Position numbers and translations under genes: made by a program. Below are positions 45,425 through 54,817 of a stretch of 64,000 nucleotides of DNA, piece by piece. The stretch's first letter is position 1. The number at the start of each line of letters is the position of its first letter. Below the pieces are notes generated by a model. The model had not been told where the DNA came from. It ran no database searches and worked only from the letters and a program-made list of their open reading frames with translations. Origin of the DNA: Phaeobacter sp. A36a-5a. GTDB taxonomy: Bacteria > Pseudomonadota > Alphaproteobacteria > Rhodobacterales > Rhodobacteraceae. The DNA lies in the NCBI RefSeq assembly GCF_037911135.1, contig NZ_JBBLYU010000001.1, positions 1,426,001 to 1,490,000 on the forward strand, given 5' to 3'.

Positions 45425-47694
45425 TGGCTCTGGATCAACGCAAGACCGATTTCACCCAGGTGGGCACCCGTCCCAACCGCCCCGATGGTCTGGACAAGGT
45501 CACGGGCAAGGCGCGCTTTGGCGCCGATATCACGGCACCGGGAATGCTCTTCGGGGCCATCCTGCGCAGCCCTCACGCCCATGCCCGGATCAAACATATC
45601 GACACCAGCAAGGCCGAGGCGCTGAGCGATGTGAAGGCGATCGTCACCCGTGCCGATTTCTCGGACGCCATCAAACCCGCGCCGGGGCTGGAAGGCGAAC
45701 AATGGAATGTGCTGGAAAACGTGATGGCGGGCGATACCGCGCTCTATGATGGCCATGCCATCGCGGCTGTGGCGGCCACCTCGGCCCTCGCCGCTCGTGA
45801 CGCGCTGAAGCTGATCGAGGTCGAGTATGAGGTACTGCCCCATGTGACCGATGTCGATAAGGCGATGGCCAAGGATGCACCGGTGATCCGCGAGGGCGCT
45901 GCCGATTACTCTGTGCCGGAGGGGATGCACCCAAACGTGGTGCGCTACCACGAAAGCGGCCATGGCGATGTCGAGGCGGGCTTTGCCAAGGCCGATCTGG
46001 TGGTCGAGGAGCATTTCGTCACCGAGGCGACGCATCAGGGCTATATCGAACCCCATGCCTGCCTTGCCCAGCTGGGACAGGACGGCAAGGGTGAACTGTG
46101 GTGCTGTACGCAGGGCCACTGGTATGTGCAGAAGAACTGCGCGGCGCTGTTGGGGATTGAGACATCGCAGCTGCGCGTCACCGCCTCGGAAATCGGCGGT
46201 GGCTTTGGCGGCAAGACCACGGTGTTCATCGAACCTGTCGCACTGGCCCTGTCGCGCAAGTCCAATCGCCCGGTCAAACTGGTGATGAGCCGCCCCGAGG
46301 TGTTCCGCGCCACCGGCCCCACCGCCTCGACCTCCATGGATATCAAGATCGGCATGACCGCTGATGGTATCATTACCGCAGCACAGGGCACCTTCCGCCT
46401 ACAGGGCGGTGCCTTTCCGGGTGCGCCTGCGGATATGACCGCAATGTGTGCCTTTGCGCCCTATGATCTGAAGAACGTCCAGCAGATTGGCTATGACGTC
46501 ATGAGCAACCGCCCCAAACAGGCGGCCTATCGCGCGCCCGGCTCGCCGATGGCGGCCTACGCGGTGGAATCCGTGATTGACGAGCTCTGCCGTAAACTGG
46601 ATCTCGACCCAATCGAAGTGCGCTTGAAAAATGCCGCGCGCGAGGGCACCAAAGCCTCCTACGGGCCAAAGTTCGAACGCATTGGTCTGGTCGAAACGCT
46701 CGAGGCTGCCAAGGCGCATCCCCACTACAGTGCCCCGCTGAAGCCCGGTCAGGGGCGCGGGATCTCCTGCGGCTTCTGGTTCAACCATGGTGGCGAAACC
46801 TCGGTGTCATTGTCGCTGTCAGAGGATGGCACCTGTCAGATTTCTGTTGGCACGCCCGATATCGGCGGCTCCCGCGCCTCCATGGCGCTGATGGCGGCAG
46901 AGGTTCTGGGCATTCCCTATGAGAGCATCCGCGTCACCATCGCCGATACTGCCACGCTTGGTTATAATGACGTCTCCCACGGCAGCCGGGTGACCTATGC
47001 CAGCGGCCTTGCCACGATCAAGGCGGCAGAGGATGCCGTGGCCAAGCTCAGCAAACGCGCCGCGGTCAAATGGGGTATCCCCGAGGATGCTGTGAAATGG
47101 GAGGACGGCCATGCCGTGCCCTCCGGTCCCAATGCGGGCAACTTCGACCCGATGCCGCTGGCGGAGATTACCCGCGACATGGGCAAGACCGGTGGACCGA
47201 TCTCCGGCCATTTCGAGGCGACGCCCGAAGGGGCCGGCGTCTCTTTTGCCACCCATATCGTCGATGCGGAGGTGGATCCCGAAACCGGCAAGACCGCTGT
47301 GACGCGCTATACGGTCATTCAGGATGCGGGCAAGGCGATCCATCCCACCTATGTCGAAGGTCAGTTTCAGGGCGGTGCCGCACAGGGCATCGGCTGGGCG
47401 CTGAATGAGGAATATATCTACGGCGAGGACGGGCGGTTGCAGAATGCAGTATTCCTCGACTATCGGATCCCCGTCGCCTCGGACCTGCCAATGATCGACA
47501 CGGTGATTGTCGAGGTGCCGAACCCCGGTCATCCCTTCGGCGTGCGCGGTGTCGGCGAAACCTCGATCTGTCCGCCTCTCGCGGCCATCGCCAATGCAGT
47601 CTCAGCGGCGGCGGGGGTGCGCTTGCATGCGCTGCCGATGTCGCCACCGCGCATTCTGGCCGCCCTGGAGCAGCAGCGCGCCAAGACGGGCTGA
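45424..47694 (+). CDS. Molybdenum hydroxylase large subunit (xanthine dehydrogenase family)
   Basis: 756 residues, molybdopterin cytosine dinucleotide-type catalytic subunit. GGGFGGKTTVFIEP and QAAYRAPGSPMAAYAVES contact the cofactor, and the catalytic Glu lies in GVRGVGETSICPP near the C-terminus. The CODH active-site cysteine loop (AYRCSFR) is absent, so it is not a CO dehydrogenase. The substrate could be a purine, an aldehyde or an N-heterocycle. It is cytosolic, with no Tat signal. Confidence 0.92.
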   Translation: MALDQRKTDFTQVGTRPNRPDGLDKVTGKARFGADITAPGMLFGAILRSPHAHARIKHIDTSKAEALSDVKAIVTRADFSDAIKPAPGLEGEQWNVLENVMAGDTALYDGHAIAAVAATSALAARDALKLIEVEYEVLPHVTDVDKAMAKDAPVIREGAADYSVPEGMHPNVVRYHESGHGDVEAGFAKADLVVEEHFVTEATHQGYIEPHACLAQLGQDGKGELWCCTQGHWYVQKNCAALLGIETSQLRVTASEIGGGFGGKTTVFIEPVALALSRKSNRPVKLVMSRPEVFRATGPTASTSMDIKIGMTADGIITAAQGTFRLQGGAFPGAPADMTAMCAFAPYDLKNVQQIGYDVMSNRPKQAAYRAPGSPMAAYAVESVIDELCRKLDLDPIEVRLKNAAREGTKASYGPKFERIGLVETLEAAKAHPHYSAPLKPGQGRGISCGFWFNHGGETSVSLSLSEDGTCQISVGTPDIGGSRASMALMAAEVLGIPYESIRVTIADTATLGYNDVSHGSRVTYASGLATIKAAEDAVAKLSKRAAVKWGIPEDAVKWEDGHAVPSGPNAGNFDPMPLAEITRDMGKTGGPISGHFEATPEGAGVSFATHIVDAEVDPETGKTAVTRYTVIQDAGKAIHPTYVEGQFQGGAAQGIGWALNEEYIYGEDGRLQNAVFLDYRIPVASDLPMIDTVIVEVPNPGHPFGVRGVGETSICPPLAAIANAVSAAAGVRLHALPMSPPRILAALEQQRAKTG

Positions 47695-47703
47695 GGCGCC
47701 GCA

Positions 47704-47994
47704 ATGGCACCTGAGTACAGCACCACAGGTCAGGGCGCGGGCACACCGCGCCTGACCGTACACCTCTGGTCAGGCCTGCGACGGTTTGCAGATGGGCAGG
47801 ACGCTGTGGAGGTTCAGGCCACCACAATCGGCGGGATGATCGCAGCGCTCAAATCTGCCTATCCCGCACTTGCACCGGCTCTCGACGCAGGCGTATCCGT
47901 TGCCGTGGACGGCCGGATCATTGCTGCCAGTCTTGATGAACCGCTCCGGCCCCAGAATGAAATCTACCTCATGCAGAGGTTGCGCGGCGGCTAG
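47704..47994 (+). CDS. MoaD/ThiS family small sulfur-carrier-like protein
   Basis: 96-residue ubiquitin-fold protein. It has a LTVHLWSGLRRFADG beta strand, DGRIIAASLDEPL and a C-terminal double glycine (RLRGG), the form needed for thiocarboxylation. It starts 9 nt after the hydroxylase large subunit, so it is part of that operon. No moaE, moeB or thiF partner lies nearby. It may serve cofactor supply for the hydroxylase or sulfur transfer to another product. Confidence 0.82.
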   Translation: MAPEYSTTGQGAGTPRLTVHLWSGLRRFADGQDAVEVQATTIGGMIAALKSAYPALAPALDAGVSVAVDGRIIAASLDEPLRPQNEIYLMQRLRGG

Positions 47995-48081
47995 CTGCGC
48001 AAGAGGATTGCACTTTACCGCCAATGCGCTAGGACGGCATCAGCGGCGGCGCTGGGCCAGCCATCAACGGAGGACACCGCA

Positions 48082-49185
48082 GTGAAGGTCAACGGCACAC
48101 ATTATCGCTCGCTCTGGTGGGACGAGGATCAATCGGTTCTGATGATTATCGACCAGCGTTGGCTGCCCCATGAGTTTCGCATTCAGCCGGTTGCAACACT
48201 GGATGATTTCGCGACCGCCATCGTCGAGATGCGGGTGCGTGGCGCGCCGTTGATCGGAGCCACCGCCGCCTATGGCATGGCGCTGGCGGCCGAGCTTGAT
48301 CCTTCGGACGGTGCGCTGGAGGCCGCTTGGGAGCAGCTCAATGCGACCCGCCCCACTGCGATCAACCTGCGCTGGGCGCTAAACCGCTGCATGGAGGTCC
48401 TGCGTCCCCTGCCCGAGGATGAGCGTGCTGACGCCGCACTGAAACTGGCCCATGCAATCGCCGATGAGGATGTTGAAATCAACCGGCGCATCGGCACTTA
48501 CGGGCTGACCCTGATCCGTGGGATCGCACAGAAGAAACCCGCAGGTGAGCCGGTGCGGCTGCTCACCCATTGCAATGCAGGCTGGATCGCCACGGTTGAC
48601 TGGGGCACCGCCACCAGCCCGATGTATCAGGCCCATGATGCCGGAATTCCGATCCATGTCTGGGTCGATGAGACCCGCCCGCGCAATCAGGGCGCGCTGA
48701 CCGCCTGGGAACTGGGCAGCCATGGTATTAGCCACAGCTACATCACCGACAATGCCGGCGGTCATCTGATGCAGCACGGACAGGTCGACCTGGTGATCAC
48801 CGGCACCGACCGCACCACGCGTCAGGGTGATGTCTGCAACAAGATCGGCACCTATCTGAAAGCACTGGCAGCCCATGACAACGGGGTGCCCTTCTATGTC
48901 GCCCTGCCCTCGCCGACCATCGACTGGACGGTGACCGATGGCGTTGCCGAGATCCCAATCGAGGACCGCGACAGCCGCGAGGTAAGCCATGTTCAGGGCG
49001 TGCTTGATAGCGGCGATATCGGGCTTGCGCGTGTGACACCGGACGGCACGGTCTGCGGCAACCCGGCCTTTGACGTGACCCCCAATCGGCTGGTCACCGG
49101 GCTGATCACAGAGCGCGGCATCTGCGATGCCTCTGCCGACGGGCTGGCGGCGCTGTTCCCCGATCTTGTCCGCAAGGCCGGGTGA
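48082..49185 (+). CDS. mtnA: S-methyl-5-thioribose-1-phosphate isomerase
   Basis: Converts 5-methylthioribose 1-phosphate (or 5-deoxyribose 1-phosphate) to the ribulose form. 367 residues from GTG at 48082, GGAGG 8 nt upstream. The family start has [16 protein letters not shown]; the active-site Cys is in [12 protein letters not shown] and the Asp in [20 protein letters not shown]. It is 7 nt upstream of an aldolase gene, the pairing found in the DHAP shunt. Confidence 0.95.
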   Translation: MKVNGTHYRSLWWDEDQSVLMIIDQRWLPHEFRIQPVATLDDFATAIVEMRVRGAPLIGATAAYGMALAAELDPSDGALEAAWEQLNATRPTAINLRWALNRCMEVLRPLPEDERADAALKLAHAIADEDVEINRRIGTYGLTLIRGIAQKKPAGEPVRLLTHCNAGWIATVDWGTATSPMYQAHDAGIPIHVWVDETRPRNQGALTAWELGSHGISHSYITDNAGGHLMQHGQVDLVITGTDRTTRQGDVCNKIGTYLKALAAHDNGVPFYVALPSPTIDWTVTDGVAEIPIEDRDSREVSHVQGVLDSGDIGLARVTPDGTVCGNPAFDVTPNRLVTGLITERGICDASADGLAALFPDLVRKAG

Positions 49186-49192
49186 CCGCGCC

Positions 49193-49864
49193 ATGATCAG
49201 ACCCGCCCCGGATGACAGCCGCGCCCTGCGTCAGTCCATCATTGATGCCTGCCTGGAGATGAACCGGACCGGCATCAATCAGGGCACCTCCGGCAATATC
49301 TCCCTGCGGATCGCCGGGGGTGACATGCTGATCACCCCGTCCGGCATCCCTTATGAGGCGATGAGCCCGGAGATGATCGTCCGAATGCCGCTTGCGGGCG
49401 GGCCTGATCCCGAGGATGCACAGCCGGCCCCGTCGTCGGAGTGGCAGTTTCATCAGGCGCTGCTTGCGGCGAAGCCGGAGGCGATGGCGGTCGTCCATGC
49501 CCATCCGGCGCATTGCTGCGCTCTCGCCGTGAACCACATGACGATCCCGGCCTGCCACTATATGGTCGCGGCCTTTGGCGGAGATGACGTGCCGCTGGCG
49601 GATTACGCGCTGTTCGGTACGGCTGAATTGTCGGATCATGTCGTCCACGCCATGGCCGACCGCCACGCCTGCCTGATGGCAAACCATGGGGCTCTTGTGA
49701 CCGGTGATACGCTGGCGCGGGCGATGTGGCGCATGGTGGAGCTGGAGAGTCTGGCGCGGACGTACATACTGGCCCGCAGCATCGGCACACCAAAACTGCT
49801 AAGCACGGCGCAGATGGAGGAGGCGCTTGCTGCCTTCGCCACCTACGGGCTGAAACAGGCCTGA
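49193..49864 (+). CDS. Class II aldolase, FucA-like; probable methylthioribulose/deoxyribulose-1-P aldolase
   Basis: 223 residues from ATG at 49193. The zinc ligands H102, H104 (VVHAHPAHC) and H165 (MANHG) and catalytic E83 (SSEW) sit exactly 10 residues beyond their counterparts in E. coli FucA (E73, H92, H94, H155). The close match to FucA, not MtnB, argues for aldol cleavage to DHAP plus an aldehyde rather than dehydration. No mtnC or mtnD lies nearby, which agrees. The next step after mtnA in one operon. Confidence 0.88.
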   Translation: MIRPAPDDSRALRQSIIDACLEMNRTGINQGTSGNISLRIAGGDMLITPSGIPYEAMSPEMIVRMPLAGGPDPEDAQPAPSSEWQFHQALLAAKPEAMAVVHAHPAHCCALAVNHMTIPACHYMVAAFGGDDVPLADYALFGTAELSDHVVHAMADRHACLMANHGALVTGDTLARAMWRMVELESLARTYILARSIGTPKLLSTAQMEEALAAFATYGLKQA

Positions 49865-50017
49865 CCAGCCGAGTCGCCATTGCGCGATAATCGAACATCT
49901 TCCCGGCCCGGTCGAACGACCAGCGGGCAAGATGACCGCTGTCACGCCATTCCTCCCAGTTAGATGGCAGTTTTTGGGCCGTCGTCCGTCTTATCCGGGA
50001 AACGGGCGTAAATTCCC

Positions 50018-50031
50018 TTGCGTTAGCGCAA
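50018..50031. promoter_or_regulatory. Palindrome TTGCG-TTAG-CGCAA before the dipeptidase gene
   Basis: Perfect 5-bp arms with a 4-nt spacer, 36 nt before the start at 50068. It suits an operator of the dipeptidase and peptide-transport operon. Confidence 0.4.
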
Positions 50032-50067
50032 AAGATACGACCTCATATCAGGGAATTAGGAAGAAAT

Positions 50068-51138
50068 ATGACTGACCCTCTGATTTTCGACGGCCACAAC
50101 GATGTTTTGCTGCGATTGCACAATCGCGATATTTCATCCGGCGTGGACGGGTTCCAAGGCAACGGCGGGCGCCAGATTGATCTGGCCAAAGCGCGCACGG
50201 GCGGCTTTGGCGGCGGCTTCTTTGCGATCTATATTCCGGATGGCCACAGTCTGGATAGCGAAGACGAGATGATGGCAGACAGCTATGATATGCCGCTGTC
50301 GGCGGCGATCAGCTGGCCCGATGCCGCCCCTGTCGCGCTGTCGCAGGCGTCCCTGCTGTTTCAGCTGGAAAGCGACGGCGCGCTGAAGGTCTGCCGCACA
50401 ACCGAAGATATCCGCGACTGCCTCTCGACCGGGATGATGGCGGCGGTGCTGCATATGGAGGGCGCGGAGGCAATTGATCCGGATTTCCACATGCTCGACC
50501 TGCTTTATCAGGCCGGGCTTCGCTCAATCGGTCCGGTGTGGAGCCGCCCGACAAGGTTCGGCCATGGCGTGCCCTTCCGGTTTCCGGGATCACCCGATAC
50601 CGGTCCGGGGCTGACGGAGGATGGCAAACGGCTGATCCGGCGCTGCAATGATCTGGGTGTTATGATCGACCTGTCGCATCTGAACGAGGCCGGTTTCTGG
50701 GATGTGGCCAGGCTGAGCGCAGCGCCGCTGGTGGCCACCCATTCCAATGCCCATGCGCTGACGCCGCACAGCCGTAACCTCACCGACCGCCAGCTGCACG
50801 CGATCCGCGACAGTGACGGGATGGTCGGCCTGAACTTTGCGGTCGCCTTTCTGCGCGAAGATGGCCGGATGGACGAAAACACCCCGATTGACCGGATGCT
50901 GCGCCATATCGACCACCTGATCAGCCAGCTCGGCGAGGATCGGGTTGGTTTCGGCTCCGATTTCGACGGGGCCACCGTGCCGCGGGAGATCAGGACCGTT
51001 GCAGGCCTGCCCGCGCTTCGCGCCGCTCTGCGTCACCACGGTGTGGATGAGACGTTGATGAAAAAACTATGTCACGACAACTGGCTGCGGGTTCTGGATG
51101 CCACCTGGCGCAGCCCGAAAACGGAGGCGCGCAGCTGA
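50068..51138 (+). CDS. Membrane dipeptidase (peptidase M19)
   Basis: Zinc dipeptidase of 356 residues, renal dipeptidase fold. Metal ligands are His and Asp in FDGHNDVL, Glu in HMEGAEAI, and His in VATHSNAHAL. Despite the family name there is no signal peptide, so it is cytosolic. AGGA lies before the ATG. It leads the dipeptide ABC transporter genes and would cleave the imported peptides. Confidence 0.92.
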   Translation: MTDPLIFDGHNDVLLRLHNRDISSGVDGFQGNGGRQIDLAKARTGGFGGGFFAIYIPDGHSLDSEDEMMADSYDMPLSAAISWPDAAPVALSQASLLFQLESDGALKVCRTTEDIRDCLSTGMMAAVLHMEGAEAIDPDFHMLDLLYQAGLRSIGPVWSRPTRFGHGVPFRFPGSPDTGPGLTEDGKRLIRRCNDLGVMIDLSHLNEAGFWDVARLSAAPLVATHSNAHALTPHSRNLTDRQLHAIRDSDGMVGLNFAVAFLREDGRMDENTPIDRMLRHIDHLISQLGEDRVGFGSDFDGATVPREIRTVAGLPALRAALRHHGVDETLMKKLCHDNWLRVLDATWRSPKTEARS

Positions 51139-51229
51139 CCGGTGCGCGCTCCGGTTCAGACCCACACAACAACAAGACGCTGACAACAGCGCGATATTCC
51201 AAGATCAAAAACACAATAGGGAGTTAAAG

Positions 51230-52825
51230 ATGAAAACCATTCATACCCTTCTTGGCACCGCCGCGCTGGGGCTGGCGATTGGCCTCACCCCGATGGCGAC
51301 CATGGCTGAGACGCCCGCCAATATGCTGGTTATCGCCAACCGCATTGACGATATCACCACGCTGGATCCGGCGCAGAGCTTTGAATTTGCGGGTGCCGAT
51401 GTGATCCGCAACATCTATGGTAAGCTGGTCAACTTTGACCCCTCCGATCTGGACGCAGGCTATCAGCCCGATCTGGCCGAAAGCTGGACCGTCTCCGAGG
51501 ATGGCCGCACCATCACCTTTACCATGCGCGAAGGCGTGACCTTCCAGTCCGGCAACCCGGTCCGGGCCGAGGATGCGGCGTTTTCGCTGAAGCGCGCGGT
51601 CATTCTGAACAAGACGCCGTCCTTCATCATCACGCAGTTTGGCTTTACGCCCGAAAACGTCGATGAAACCATCAAGGTTGACGGCAATACGCTGTCTATC
51701 ACCACCGACAAACGCTATGCGACCTCCTTTGTTCTGAACTGCCTTACGGCGACCATCGGCGCCATCGTCGACAAGGAACTGGTCATGGCCAATGAGGTCG
51801 ATGGCGATATGGGCAACAATTGGCTGACCACCAATTCGGCAGGCTCCGGCCCCTACAGCCTGGCCAGCTGGAAGCCGAAGGAAAGTGTCACCCTGAGCGC
51901 AAACCCCTCGTATTATGGCGGTGAGCCAGAAATGAAGCGCGTCATCGTGCGCCACGTTCAGGAAAGCGCAACCCAGCGCCTGATGCTGGAACGCGGTGAT
52001 ATCGACGTGGCCCGCGATCTGACGCCCTCGGATGTGGACGGTCTGGCCGGTGTTGAGGGTGTCGAGGTGCTGCGCGAAATGCGCGGCCGCCTGATGTATG
52101 TCTCCTTCAACCAGAAACACCCGGAACTGTCGAAGCCGCAGGTCCGTCAGGCGCTGAAATATCTCATCGACTATGACGGGATGGAGAACAGCTTCCTGAA
52201 GAACTGGTATGTCGGCCACCAGAACTTCCTGCCGAAGACCTATCTGGGCGCTGTGGACGAAAACCCCTTCTCGCTCGATGTCGAAAAGGCCAAGGCGCTG
52301 CTGGCGGAGGCCGGTGTCGAGAATCTGGAGCTGACGGTCGGTGTGCGCGAGGCGCAGGAACGGCTGGAAATTGCACAGTCGCTGCAAAACACCTTTGCAC
52401 AGGCCGGGATCACGCTGAACCTTGAGGTTGGCACTGGCAAACAGATCCTGGGCAAATACCGCGCGCGGGAACTGGATATCTATCTGGGCGCATGGGGCCC
52501 GGACTATCCTGATCCGCATACCAATGCGGGGACCTTTGCCTATAACCCGGACAATTCGGACGAAGCCAATGCAACCGGTCTTCTGGCCTGGCGCAACGGC
52601 TGGGACACCGGCGGGCTGACGGAAAAGGTTGCCGCCGCCGTGGTCGAGGGCGACACCGACAAGCGCGCCGAGATGTACCACGAAATTCAGGCAGAGTTCC
52701 GCGACACAGCCCCCTTTGCCATCATGTTCCAGCTGATCGAACAGGCTGGCATGGCCGACAATGTCGAAGGGCTGAGCCTCGGCGGGGCGATCACCTCCGT
52801 CGCCTACTGGGACGTGACCAAGTAA
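51230..52825 (+). CDS. Peptide ABC transporter substrate-binding protein (DppA/OppA family)
   Basis: 531 residues from ATG at 51230, GGGAG 8 nt upstream. A signal peptide (MKTIHTLLGTAALGLAIG..ATMAE) is followed by the SBP_bac_5 fold, with DDITTLDPAQSFEFAGADVI and the YQPDLAESWTVSEDGRTITF segment. A dipeptide or oligopeptide receptor of the periplasm; the ligand is unproven. Confidence 0.93.
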   Translation: MKTIHTLLGTAALGLAIGLTPMATMAETPANMLVIANRIDDITTLDPAQSFEFAGADVIRNIYGKLVNFDPSDLDAGYQPDLAESWTVSEDGRTITFTMREGVTFQSGNPVRAEDAAFSLKRAVILNKTPSFIITQFGFTPENVDETIKVDGNTLSITTDKRYATSFVLNCLTATIGAIVDKELVMANEVDGDMGNNWLTTNSAGSGPYSLASWKPKESVTLSANPSYYGGEPEMKRVIVRHVQESATQRLMLERGDIDVARDLTPSDVDGLAGVEGVEVLREMRGRLMYVSFNQKHPELSKPQVRQALKYLIDYDGMENSFLKNWYVGHQNFLPKTYLGAVDENPFSLDVEKAKALLAEAGVENLELTVGVREAQERLEIAQSLQNTFAQAGITLNLEVGTGKQILGKYRARELDIYLGAWGPDYPDPHTNAGTFAYNPDNSDEANATGLLAWRNGWDTGGLTEKVAAAVVEGDTDKRAEMYHEIQAEFRDTAPFAIMFQLIEQAGMADNVEGLSLGGAITSVAYWDVTK

Positions 52826-52826
52826 A

Positions 52827-53885
52827 ATGGCGAATTTCGCAACAGAAACGGAGCGGCGGCCCTGGCTGCCCCTCCCCCCCTGGGCGCGCGGCACACTGGT
52901 GACCCTGTCGTCCATCGCAGTCACCATGCTGGGCCTCTTGTTCGTGACCTTCCTGATCGGTCGCGTGATGCCCATCGATCCGGTGCTGGCCATCGTGGGC
53001 GAACGCGCCACCGAGGAGCAGTATAATGCCGCCTATCGTGAGCTGGGTCTGGACCGGTCGCTGGCTATTCAGTTTTTCTACTATGTCACCGATGTGCTGC
53101 GCGGTGATTTCGGAACCTCGCTGCTGACCGCGCGGGATGTCTCCTCCGATATCGCGCGCGTGTTTCCGGCGACCTTTGAACTTGCCACTATTGGCATTCT
53201 CTTCGGCTGCATTCTGGGCGTGCCGCTGGGGGTCATCGCCGCCGTACGCCGGGGCAGCTGGATCGACCAGATTGCCCGCGTGATTGCACTTGTGGGCTAT
53301 TCCATGCCGATCTTCTGGCTCGGCCTGATGGGGCTCTTGCTGTTCTACGGCATTCTGGGCTGGGTCGGAGGCCCCGGACGTCAGGGTATTTTCTACGAGG
53401 ATATGATCCCGTCGGTCACAGGCATGATCCTGGTGGACTCGCTGATTGCAGGTGACTGGGGCGCGTTTCGCGACGCGTTTTCTCATATCGTGCTGCCCGC
53501 CGCGCTGCTCGGCTATTACAGCCTTGCCTATATCAGCCGCATGACGCGCTCGTTCATGCTCGAACAGCTCTCGGCGGAATATATCACCACCGCCCGCGTC
53601 AAAGGCATGAGTGAATGGGCCGTGGTCTGGACGCACGCATTTCGCAATATCCGCGTGCAGCTGATCACCGTGATCGCCCTCAGCTATGCCAATCTGCTTG
53701 AGGGATCGGTTCTGACCGAAATCATCTTTTCCTGGCCGGGGATCGGCAGCTATATCACCACCGCACTTTTGTCGGCTGACATGAATGCAGTACTGGGCGG
53801 TACAGTTGTTGTGGGGCTCGTGTTCATCTGCCTCAATATCTTCTCCGATCTTCTCTACAAAGTCTTTGATCCGAGGTCGAAATGA
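52827..53885 (+). CDS. Peptide ABC transporter permease (DppB-like)
   Basis: 352-residue permease with six hydrophobic segments, one nucleotide after the binding-protein stop. ARDVSSDIARVFPATFELA and the EAA loop around EYITTARVKGMSEWAVVWTH fit DppB/OppB. The N-terminal cytoplasmic tail is rather long (about 25 residues). It overlaps the next permease gene by 4 nt. Confidence 0.93.
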   Translation: MANFATETERRPWLPLPPWARGTLVTLSSIAVTMLGLLFVTFLIGRVMPIDPVLAIVGERATEEQYNAAYRELGLDRSLAIQFFYYVTDVLRGDFGTSLLTARDVSSDIARVFPATFELATIGILFGCILGVPLGVIAAVRRGSWIDQIARVIALVGYSMPIFWLGLMGLLLFYGILGWVGGPGRQGIFYEDMIPSVTGMILVDSLIAGDWGAFRDAFSHIVLPAALLGYYSLAYISRMTRSFMLEQLSAEYITTARVKGMSEWAVVWTHAFRNIRVQLITVIALSYANLLEGSVLTEIIFSWPGIGSYITTALLSADMNAVLGGTVVVGLVFICLNIFSDLLYKVFDPRSK

Positions 53886-54817
53886 GCCTGTCATCGCAAA
53901 CCCCGGCCCCTCAGCAGGGCCTGCGCGCCTGGCTGCTGACCGACACGCCGAGATCGCGGCGTCAGGCCCGGCTGGCGGCACTCTATCAGGGCTGGCTGTC
54001 GCTGAAGCAGAACCATATGGCGATGGTCGGGCTGGCCATCCTGATTTTATTGATTTCCATCGCGCTGCTGGCGCCGGTGATCGCGCCCCATGACCCATAT
54101 GTGCAGAATCTCGCCAATCGGCTGCAACCGTTGGGCAGCGAGGGGCATATTCTGGGCACGGATTCCCTTGGTCGTGATATCCTCAGCCGGTTGATCCATG
54201 GCGCCCGCATCACCCTCTATATCGTGGCGCTGGTGGCGCTGATTGCACCGGTTGCGGGCCTTCTGGTTGGCACCGTCTCCGGCTACGTCGGCGGCTGGGC
54301 CGATATCATTCTGATGCGGATCACCGATATTTTCCTGGCGTTTCCACGGCTGGTGCTGGCGCTGGCCTTTGTCGCTGCTCTTGGCGCCGGGATTGAAAAC
54401 GCGGTGCTGGCGATCTCGCTCACTGCCTGGCCGCCCTATGCACGGATGGCGCGGGCCGAGACACTGACGATCCGCTCCTCAGACTATATCAGCGCGATCC
54501 GCCTGCAAGGCGCAGGCCCGCTCAGGATCATTATCAAACATATCTGGCCACTCTGCATCTCCTCGCTGATCGTTCGGGTGACGCTCGATATGGCAGGCAT
54601 CATTCTGGCCGCCGCCGGTCTGGGATTCCTCGGCCTTGGCGCCCAGCCACCAAGCCCGGAATGGGGCGCGATGATCTCCGAAGGGCGCCGGTTCATCCTC
54701 GATCACTGGTGGGTGGCCACCATGCCCGGTCTTGCCATTTTTGCCGTTTCGCTGGCGTTCAACCTGCTCGGAGATGGCCTGCGCGACGTATTGGACCCAA
54801 AGGACAGCGCCTCATGA
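53882..54817 (+). CDS. Peptide ABC transporter permease (DppC-like)
   Basis: 311 residues. The DppC/OppC N-terminal domain precedes the permease core, with GTDSLGRDILSRLIHGARI and the EAA loop SSDYISAIRLQGAGPLRIII. Couples to DppB in the membrane. Its stop overlaps the dppD-like start (ATGA). Confidence 0.93.
   Translation: MSLSSQTPAPQQGLRAWLLTDTPRSRRQARLAALYQGWLSLKQNHMAMVGLAILILLISIALLAPVIAPHDPYVQNLANRLQPLGSEGHILGTDSLGRDILSRLIHGARITLYIVALVALIAPVAGLLVGTVSGYVGGWADIILMRITDIFLAFPRLVLALAFVAALGAGIENAVLAISLTAWPPYARMARAETLTIRSSDYISAIRLQGAGPLRIIIKHIWPLCISSLIVRVTLDMAGIILAAAGLGFLGLGAQPPSPEWGAMISEGRRFILDHWWVATMPGLAIFAVSLAFNLLGDGLRDVLDPKDSAS

Noticed and set aside
44079-47694. Carbon monoxide dehydrogenase (coxMSL)
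   Set aside because: The large subunit reads AYRAPGSP where form I CODH has AYRCSFR, so the copper-binding cysteine loop is absent.
49193-49864. Methylthioribulose-1-phosphate dehydratase MtnB
   Set aside because: Sequence and catalytic spacing match FucA-type aldolases, and mtnC or mtnD are not nearby. MtnB is not fully excluded.
51224-53011. Leftward open frame of 595 codons opposite the peptide-binding protein gene
   Set aside because: Antisense shadow; the rightward gene has a signal peptide and the SBP_bac_5 motifs.
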